Shown here: one piece after another, positions 56,178 through 64,000 of the stretch
Layout of the letters: the number at the start of each line of letters is the position of its first letter
How positions within the stretch are numbered: position 1 is the first letter of the stretch
Assembly (NCBI GenBank): GCA_022818135.1
Contig: JAFMSR010000015.1
Coordinates: forward strand, 28,683,628-28,747,627
Source of the DNA: Saxidomus purpurata
Lineage: Eukaryota > Mollusca > Bivalvia > Venerida > Veneridae
Length of the DNA: 64,000 bases
Direction: 5' to 3'
Position numbers and translations under genes: made by a program
The notes under the pieces: model-generated
The model's database searches: none
The model's input: the letters and a program-made list of their open reading frames with translations, nothing else
Told to the model about the DNA's origin: nothing

Positions 56178-58414
56178 AGGCGGTCGACCGCAATCAGTGT
56201 CTTTGACTGAGCACTATTCATACTTTTCTAGTGTTTTATTTTTAAGGAGATGCCATATTATTTGGTAAATTTGCGGGTAAATTCTTAACGTTCCAGTGTC
56301 GGTGTTGCTTACAGTTGATGTGACCTAGTTGTTATAGTAACTGTGCCCATGTTATTAAAGGTGGAATGTGATAGAATGTGATCGGGATGAGGTTTTGTTA
56401 AATTTTCGTAAAGGTTCACATGGGTGTTCCTGCTATGTGTTTGTTAAAGTGGGTATGTTTTGATATGTAAATGAATGCCTTATGATGATACCATGCTGGG
56501 TACCAGCTTAACTTATTAGAAGGGGGATACTAGTATATGTTGCATCCTCTCGATGTATGCCAGTAACCAACCAGCATCTGGTTAGGCATTCATTTTATTG
56601 CCCAAGTAAAATCTGGCGTCTTTGGCGTGCCACTTAGCAAGATCAGCAAAGCTGCAAATTAGGTGGAAATTAACTAAAATTAGGTATCTTGAAAGAAAAT
56701 AGAATGATTTTCAGAATTTAAAAACTCAAAAAAAAAATTATTATTTTATGGGACCCAAGCGACGCAGGGTCACTGCAACATGCGGACGAAATGTATAGGA
56801 AAAGTGTATATACACTGTCATTGGCTGGTTCCCTGCAAACAGGATTCAGAGTTATAGGGTACATGATAGATAAAAGAAATTGCAATTTTTTTCAAAAAAA
56901 TAACTTAAGTGTTTAAAATCCAGTTCTGGAGAGGAATTGCAGCATTTACTCAGATAGCAGTTGGTTTTATATGTGCAACCTTCGTTTTGATTATAGGGTT
57001 AGTTGAGTGGTCTAATAAGTACATGAACTTACTTTGTATAGTTACTGGTGTTACTGAACGGTGTCTGTTTGAATGCTGGTTTCTGCATTTTTCATATATT
57101 GAAATTAGATAGTTGTTATGTATTTGATGTGCTGTATACAAACGTTTAGTGTCTACTTTATATGATTTCTCATTTTGTTCATATTATTTGTCTGCATTAA
57201 CAAATCTTTTCAAGGGTTAAGAATAGATATTGGTTGCTTTTTACCCATGACCTCTTGCATCTGTGTTACACATAGTTATAAAAGATAATTTTAATAAAAG
57301 GAAGAACGAGTTGAATGATACAAGGATGAAAGAGTTTATGGATAAAAACTTAATTGTTTTTACCCTAGAATAGCATTGATCTGTGATATTTTGTTGCAAA
57401 TTGCCTTCTTTCACTATGTTGTTAGATAAACAATTCTTGTACATCCATTCATTTCTTGTATATACAACATACATAGCAATATTCATACCAGGTCTCGTTT
57501 TAATGCAAAATGGCTATTAAATTGTACAAATACTATTTACATATACATTGTAGTAGAAAATTGTATATACAATGTACCCTGTAAATTTGAGTTCCTTTAC
57601 CCCCACCTCCACCCCTGTCCCTCCCCACTTGTTACCCCTGCCTCCACCTCCACGCCTGTCCCCACCTGAAAGTTTCATAGACTCTCATGCAAAATCATTA
57701 TGACATATACACTAAAAATAACTCAGAAGGGAGAACGAAATATTTAGTATAGGGTTAACTTTTGAATGGTTCCATTATGGAATAATTTCAGATGTCGCAA
57801 GTTTGTGCAGCATGTCTGATCGTGGCGGAAATTTCTTTTGAAAAAATTTGTCCGCACACAAAGGATACAGCATTTAATGAGCATTTGATAACCTGGTTTT
57901 TGGTTTGAAACATTTTGTTCAAACTTTTTCCTTGCAAGCTTATGCAAAGGTAAATAATTTTTGTATCTTTGTAGGTGCTTTTCACAGATAACCCCAATTT
58001 CTTTAACACAAGCATATACACATTCAGAGAGGTAAATAATGTGTATGTATTATTCCTTACTTTTTGCAAAGTCATAAACCTCAATTACATATAGATATTC
58101 AGCATGAAACTTTACACAAAAAGTGAGCCTTTATTTAGACACTTACAACTTGCCTTGTTGCTATTAGATACTGAAATCTGTGTTAAGCTTCTTCTATAGT
58201 TTTATTTTGAATATTGTTCATGCAGGTATTTCTCCATTTTGTGGAGAAAAAAAAGTTTAAGGCAGTGTAGCAGGGATATACACATCATCCTAGATCTATT
58301 TGCCTGCTATATATTACAGAATTCTGTATTTTATCATTTCTTTTGAAAGCTTGTTTCTTGTATTTGTACTTTATTATGTACATATTTGTATTTGGGTTAT
58401 GGAATATGAATAAA
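56178..58414 (+). other. Probable 3' UTR and downstream region
   Basis: Sequence after the DOCK-D stop. AATAAA hexamers in the sense direction occur at 57293-57298 and 58409-58414. Which one is used cannot be told from sequence. No coding features. Confidence 0.45.
58409..58414 (+). promoter_or_regulatory. Candidate poly(A) signal AATAAA
   Basis: Sense hexamer 2.2 kb past the DOCK-D stop. Only a candidate, since AATAAA also occurs at 57293-57298 and AT-rich DNA makes chance hits common. Confidence 0.25.
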
Positions 58415-58625
58415 GATACAATGAGGCATTTTATCTCCATTTCTAAACACAGGTTTGTCTTGAATTTCATTATACATGTAGTATATTCTGGGACACCTTG
58501 CTTTAGGTGACAAAGATCAGCTCAAATGTTATGATTCAAGTAGACAGTAAAATCAAGTGTTATAATATTATTACTAAGCTAGGCTAGGGATGACACCTGT
58601 TATGTTTTTATGGGATATAAACAGA

Positions 58626-59041
58626 CTGAGCACATCTCCCAATTGGGGTAAATACCCCAAATAAGCTAAAATAGCCCGATCGGGCTAAAACGTAAACAAT
58701 AGAAAAGAACAATTTTTTACATATTTTTTTTGTCAAGGAAAAAGCGCAAGTTAAATTTTTCATAGAATATGTATATCATCTATACAGTCCTGATAAAAAC
58801 ATTACTTTCTGGTCTTTCAGACGGTAAAAAAGTCAAAATTTCACTGACAAGATATTGACATGAAATTTGCTTATTCTTATTGCTTACAATAATATAAACA
58901 TACAGTGAAAAAATTAACTTGCACTTTTTCCTAGCAAAAGAGTTATTCAAAAAAGTGTACATTTCTATTGTTTACGTTTTATCCCGATTGGGCTATTTTA
59001 CCTTGTTCGGGGTATTTACCCAGATCAGGTGATATGCTCAG
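58626..59041. mobile_element. Fold-back MITE-like element with long arms
   Basis: Left arm CTGAGCACATCTCCC, GGGGTAAATACCCC, TAGCCCGATCGGGCTA, ACGTAAACAATAGAAA. Right arm is its mirror: TTTCTATTGTTTACGT, ATCCCGATTGGGCTA, GGGGTATTTACCC, ATGCTCAG. Arms are about 125-150 bp with a few differences. The inner part also pairs (AAAAAGCGCAAGTTAA / TTAACTTGCACTTTTT). No ORF of note. Confidence 0.75.
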
Positions 59042-60889
59042 CCTGATAAATATTTCATAAAGATAATAATTATTTCTTATTCAGCATGCATGTGCACAAC
59101 TGGCATCACACACTTTTTTCTGTGACACAAATATTTATTAATAAATGCATCTTGTGCAAGAAGGGTAAAAATCTTCCAGTTTACAGCAGCTACTGTCTTT
59201 GGCTTTTTATCCCTTACTCACCTAAATTTCTACAATGGTCTTCTCCCTCTTTCAATTTGGACAGTTCCATTACATGTTTAAAGGGGTATTTAATTAAAAT
59301 ATATTGTTAATAGCAAACACTTTAAAGCTGCTCGCTCTCAGTTGCTGTTGAAAAAAATAAAATTTTCAAAAATGACATACAAATACATAAATGTAAAACT
59401 AAAGGCTAAAATCAACAATAAAAGTAAAAATCTAGGCAGGACTTCGCAAAAATCGATTGAAAATGCTGGTTTTACGGCATCACTACACCGTATGTTTATA
59501 TTGGAATTTCAAAAGTGTTTGCAATGCTTTATCATTTGGTAGCGTATTATTTCAAATCTACAGATATACATGATAGGAATTTATACTGGAACCTTTTTAT
59601 ATGACTTTATGTTCTAAAATATGTTATTTTCATACAGTTTCAAGAACATTATTTTTTCACCAAAATCTGTGAGCAAGCAGCTTTAAATCATGATCAGACT
59701 GCATAGATTTGCTGACTGATCATGATCTGCACTTGCCACAAAGGCAGAATAACTTGCTTGTTTTTAATTTATCAAGGTAATTTGATTGACACATCACTGA
59801 AGTCTTTAGGTTTGAAACATTTGGTGATGTTTTAAGTGTATTTCCTTTTTTACTGTTTCAAAAATGTATGTTGAAAAATTACAGGAGTGCAAAGAAATTC
59901 AATTCTGAATGGTAAAATATTGTTAATTGTTATATATCAGTTTTCATTTGACAAACAGGACCACACTTCGATCAATGTAAAGCACAGGACATATTCATTA
60001 CAAGAGTTATTTCCTTTAAACTGACCTGTGTGAATTCTTCAAGATAGAGCATGTTCAGGCATGGGACCATGCAATTTTTAAGTGCCAGAAGGTGGTAAGT
60101 CTTAAAGGCACATTATCAATGTGGATGTTACAATTTTTCAAAGCACTTACATTATTTTATTTGTACAAAAAACGCTCCTTACATTGCTGTTTATATGTTA
60201 TAAGTATAGGACAGTACCCATTATTTTATTTTCAGTGATATTGTAAACAAAAAGCACATTCTGACCGCAATTTTACGTAAAAAAATGATGTGAATATGAA
60301 ATAAATGCATCTATCAACATTATTTTATTATAAATAGAACACTGTTCTATCATTATTCTATCAGTAAATTCCTTTTTCCATCACGGCTAACAAAAGTGAA
60401 TATGACCCTTTAAAACAGATGCGTCCAATAGAAAGGTCAGCATAAGTCTGTACTGTGCTTCTATTGGGAATTACAATTAAAGAACACATTTATATCATTA
60501 ATTGGTTATTTTACAGTACCATGAAAGTAGCAGGTATGAATTTTAGCATATATGTATTAAATGTGTTTGACATATCAAACATGTAATGCTAAACGTGTAT
60601 GCATTTAGGTACTGTAGATATAGATCTGTTGTTACTGTGATTATATAGTGTGAAATACATAAATTATTTATCTGTTAACGGTTATTTACTAGCAGTGAAG
60701 CTTCATGTATGTACCATCAACATATTCATCTTTGTTAGATTGATTTATACCTTATGTTCCACTTTATATCTTTGCTAAAAAATAAAACATTACAACAGTA
60801 CAGAAAGGTTGTCAGCTGATCTCTCATTTGTCATCCACTCAGGCCTAGACTGTTTGCTCTTCATTTTGAAGTACCAGGAGTGTGAGTAG
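59042..60889 (+). other. Intergenic region without recognised features
   Basis: AT-rich. A few short frames are present, none recognisable. Confidence 0.5.
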
Positions 60890-61345
60890 AGTTTTTAGAT
60901 AATAAAGGGAGATAATTAAAACTTTGAGCAAGGCAGTCTTTGTCTTTGATCAAAGCTATTCCTATACCACTATGTGACACATCAAGTCAAACCATTGAAT
61001 AGTTATGGAGTTATGTTTCGGACAATCATAATTTCATATGGCAAAGGGAGATAATTAAAAATTTGCAAGGAAGAGTTATGGTTCTTGGTCACTACATCCT
61101 CTTAATATCATCTACCTCAATAATAAATATAAAGTCAATCCCTTTGATAAGTTTTGAGATTATACGGGACAATCATAATTTCGGACACAGGGAGATTATT
61201 AAAAATAAGATGTGCAAGGAAGAGTTACGGTTCTTTGCCACTGCATTTCCTTTAAGTGTCCTCTACCTTTATATTATATTAAATACAATGTTGAATGTCG
61301 TTTGAATAATTTTTTAGATATTGTCTGGACAAGCGTAATTTCAGA
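60890..61345. repeat. Dispersed element with tandem units of about 130-140 bp
   Basis: Three diverged copies around GGGAGATAATTAAAA, TTGCAAGGAAGAGTTATGGT, TCTTGGTCACTACATC, and GGACAATCATAATTTC. Related units recur at 62225-62560 (GGGAAGAGTTATGGTTCTTA, CATAATTTCAG), so the element may be split by other sequence in between. Confidence 0.7.
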
Positions 61346-61361
61346 TTAGATAATTGAAACA

Positions 61362-61800
61362 AGACGGCCATATTGCTCACCTGGCTATCATTGGCTATAA
61401 TAAAAGGTCATCAATAGCAGAAAGGGTCTATTTTGACCTGGGGGACATGATTTGAACATTCTTGGTAGAGGTCCACCAGGCAATAATACATGCCAAATAT
61501 CTCTGCTCAAGGTCATGTGGTTTTAAGATAAAGATCTTTAGTATTTCCAATATAAGCCTATGTAAAAGCAAGAGACCCCCGAGCGTGCTCAATTTTGAGT
61601 CGGGGTCATAATTTGAACAATCTTGGAAGAGGTCCACTAGTTCATGCCACATGCTAAATATCTAAGCTCTAGGCCTTGTAGATTTAGAGATTTTTGAGCG
61701 TTTCCTACATATGCCTATGTAAAAACATGACCCCCTAAGGAGTCATTTTAATAGGGGTCATTAACAACTTGGTAGAGGCCAAGTAATGCGACAACAAGCT
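61362..61800. repeat. Dispersed element with tandem units of about 170 bp
   Basis: Begins AAGACGGCCATATTGCTCACC. Two to three copies around ATGATTTGAACATTCTTGG, TAGAGGTCCACCAG, ATGCCAAATATCT, and GCCTATGTAAAAGCAAGA. A typical bivalve repeat in style; no coding capacity. Confidence 0.7.
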
Positions 61801-62151
61801 CAGGCCTTCCTGTTCTTAAGAAGATTTTTAAAGTTTTTACTTACTGTCAAAAAAATTTATGAGAAGCCCTGTTGCCGGTAAGTTCTGCAAGAAATGGATA
61901 GGCAGCTATGAAAGGTCTTCACGCAGGCTCCTGCAATGATTGGCCTTATGACAAAATATGTCATTGTAAGAATAATTTAATCCAAAGGAGCAATGCGATA
62001 AAACCACAATAGTTGCGGTCTGTAACTGAACTTCCTCTTAATGTCCTCTACTAATATCGAAGTGTATAATCGGTACGACCCGAAATATATATAATCGTCC
62101 AGTACGCTCGAACAGTACTATTTTTAAGAATAAGCGAGATACGGACCTTGA
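61801..62151 (+). other. Intergenic region
   Basis: Nothing recognised between the tandem element and the C-rich tract. Confidence 0.45.
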
Positions 62152-62187
62152 CCCCCCCCGCCCCCCCCGGCGCCCCCCCCCCCCCGG
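62152..62187. repeat. C-rich homopolymer tract
   Basis: C runs broken by single Gs (CCCCCCCCG, CCCCCCCCGGCG, then about 14 C). The complement can form G-quadruplexes. Length may be unreliable in the assembly. Confidence 0.8.
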
Positions 62188-62224
62188 TGAAATATCCAGT
62201 CAATCCATTTATGTCCCGGGTAAG

Positions 62225-62560
62225 CATACTTTCACATGAAAAAGGAAGGTAAATAAACAGGGAAGAGTTATGGTTCTTAGTCAGTGCACCTTCTCTCAAT
62301 CTCTTAAACATGTTTCAGATATGAACCACGCAAACATAATTTCAGTTGATAATAATGATTTTAAAAGAGAGATATCATAGAAAGGGGCAAATTAGAGTTA
62401 CGGTTCTTTTTCAACGCACTTGCCCTCGATGTCTTTTATCTTTCTGTGCAGTTTTCAGTACTATTATCTTGACAAGAGGGGAGATAATCCAAATACCAAG
62501 CAAGGCAGTGTAACGTTTTTGTGCACCACTTTTCAACGTCTTCTGTCATTGTCACGGTGA
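62225..62560. repeat. Further units of the 60890-61345 element
   Basis: GGGAAGAGTTATGGTTCTTA, CATAATTTCAG, GAGATATCATAG and AGAGTTACGGTTCTTTTTC repeat the pattern of the upstream block. Confidence 0.55.
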
Positions 62561-63300
62561 AGTCTCAACAAAATACCTGTCATTGTCCGGACAAGCTCGC
62601 GTGACGGACAGACGAACAAAGTGGTCACTATATGCTAGCAGCAAAATCATCCAACCGGAAAAAAAACTGCGCACTTTCTTAGTACCAAAGCTTCTAATAA
62701 AAGTGTTGAACATTTAGCTGAGAATTGACGTTTACACAAAAGTAATTTATACGCAATATATACTATATATAGCAATGATCAGTCAGAGAAAAGCTGAATA
62801 TGCTGATAATACGCCCATCTCCTCTTGTTATTGGAGCTTCGTATGAAGTTTCATTGATTTCCAGCCAGTGGCTACTGAGAACAAACTGGGTCACGAAGAT
62901 ACTTACCCAATGATGTTGCGCTGCAGTGGTCGTGTTTAAGGAAGATTCATCTCTAATATGGAAAGGTGGTTAAATCTTAAACAGTCGTGTTTTAGAACAT
63001 GGCTCTTATATGATAGGCCCATATTTCTAACAGCCATCGACCTTTTTGTATCGAAAACATATTATACATAAAATTCAAGCTGATTTATACCTGGTACTAG
63101 ATATCTTTAAAAGTGTTACATGCATTTTTAAGGGTACCGTAGTTGTCTTTATATGGTCGTTGAATCATACTCTCGTATATAAAAGCGTGACTTTTTTGTC
63201 ATACACAAAACCAGCAGCAAAGATACATGTAGTTAATAATATATACGCTAGCCTACTTTATTTATTTATTTAGAGTGTTTTGCTTATTTCTGTTTTTCAG
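62561..63300 (+). other. Region upstream of the right-edge exon pair
   Basis: No certain feature. It ends with a pyrimidine-rich run and TTTTTCAG acceptor at 63293-63300. The 75-codon frame at 63046-63273 has hydrophobic stretches but no recognisable family. Confidence 0.4.
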
Positions 63301-63407
63301 TGGCACATTAAGAATAGTAATTATAATTCTTTCCATCATATTGTCAGCGTTAGGTTTAAGCCCGGTTTGTTACGGTGCAGTTGATTTTCGGCTTAAAATG
63401 CGACTAC
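63301..63407 (+). CDS. Candidate exon of an unrecognised membrane protein (first of two)
   Basis: 107 nt between TTTTTCAG and a GTAAGT donor. In the only useful frame (phase 1 entry) it encodes 35 residues: a strongly hydrophobic, helix-length stretch (RIVIIILSIILSALGLSPV) followed by a short polar segment ending FRLKMRL. It ends in phase 1, which fits the next candidate exon. I do not recognise the family; a small multi-pass membrane protein is a reasonable guess. The ATG-bearing exon would be elsewhere. Confidence 0.45.
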
Positions 63408-63767
63408 GTAAGTATGTTCACCATGTTAAAAGTTTTATGCAGTAACTATATTTTATGTCATTGACGGTTGGATATTTAATTGTCAACATGAATTTGTAAA
63501 ACTGTTTGAAATTTCAGTATAAAAAATAACTGTTATTATAACCAGGAACCGTCTACAGAGTATTCCTGTTATAATCACGGACCTATATGTTCGTGTTATA
63601 ATTAATTAGATTATGTAGAAATTGTTCTTGTATTTTCACGGACCTATATACGAAAAGAGTCTATAAGTTATCCGTGGCTTCATACTACGTCCAATCAATT
63701 GCAATGAAAACTTTACATTTTCGATATTATCTGTCAGTACTTGTAAATCTTCCGTTTTCAATTTCAG

Positions 63768-63837
63768 ATGAATGTGAAGACAGTCCAAATCTTGTTATTT
63801 CCTTTCGTATATTTTCGGCGCTATTGATCGTATCTAG
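63768..63837 (+). CDS. Candidate exon of the same unrecognised membrane protein (second)
   Basis: 70 nt between ATTTCAG and a GTACTT donor. Joined to the previous candidate it reads HECEDSPNLVISFRIFSALL and IVS, an acidic Cys-containing stretch followed by a second hydrophobic segment, exiting in phase 2. Matching phases and the alternation of hydrophobic and charged parts support a real exon pair. The donor is weak beyond GTA, and the gene runs past the window's end. Confidence 0.4.
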
Positions 63838-64000
63838 GTACTTTTCAAATTTGAATTCCAATATAAAGTTGCTATAATAGTTTATTTTGGATTGGTTTGC
63901 AAGCACATCATTCTATTCGTGTACATACTGATCAGTGATCACGCAGTCATAAACATATAGAACAGAATAGACAGACAGACATTTTATTTACAGATCGGAC

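Noticed and set aside
56085..56206. Alternative frame of the last exon ending ...VDRNQCL
   Set aside because: It is not in phase with exon 28; the phase 0 frame gives a tail resembling the vertebrate C-terminus and stops at 56177.

Overview
This window looks like genomic DNA from a bivalve mollusc. It is AT-rich, genes are split into short exons by GT-AG introns, and the introns are packed with dispersed elements whose ends and tandem cores (TAGCTCGAC..., ATGCCCCCGAAGGG..., AAGGTCAAGGTCACA...) resemble repeats common in heterodont bivalves. The species cannot be fixed from sequence alone. No prokaryotic, organellar or viral gene, CRISPR array or rRNA gene was seen.

Almost the whole window (422-56177, + strand) is the 3' part of one large gene: a DOCK-D (zizimin) guanine nucleotide exchange factor, the invertebrate counterpart of DOCK9/10/11. 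I placed 29 exons with consistent splice phases. Joined, they give one uninterrupted reading frame of 1308 residues plus a TGA stop. It runs from the end of the DHR-1 (C2-like) domain, through the helical ARM-like middle, to the complete catalytic DHR-2 domain and a short C-terminal tail. The 5' half (PH domain and most of DHR-1) lies upstream of the window. Two points need attention: a segment conserved in vertebrate homologues just before DHR-2 could not be found between 31753 and 36048, and a 15-nt in-frame microexon candidate (38430-38444) sits where vertebrate DOCK9 carries an alternative exon.

Inside the intron at 21773-25192, on the opposite strand, lies an intronless ORF (22120-23304) with a Glu-rich N-terminus and a six-bladed, NHL-like beta-propeller. 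It resembles the C-terminal half of the TRIM-like proteins that are expanded in bivalves. At the right edge (63301-63837, + strand) two phase-compatible exons encode hydrophobic segments and probably belong to a further, unrecognised membrane protein gene.

The rest is intronic or intergenic repeat DNA. The most coherent group is a set of at least five elements with different bodies. They share paired sub-terminal inverted repeats, a 3' hairpin whose arms differ between elements but stay complementary, and a TCTTGTT-like terminus. Together these suggest non-autonomous Helentron/Helitron-like elements. One copy is inserted cleanly in a 50-bp minisatellite, so its ends can be read directly. Four fold-back (MITE-like) elements, several tRNA-derived SINE-like sequences and many minisatellites make up most of the remainder. 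Two of the minisatellites are made of splice-donor-like units. I see no evidence for an undescribed multi-gene system here.
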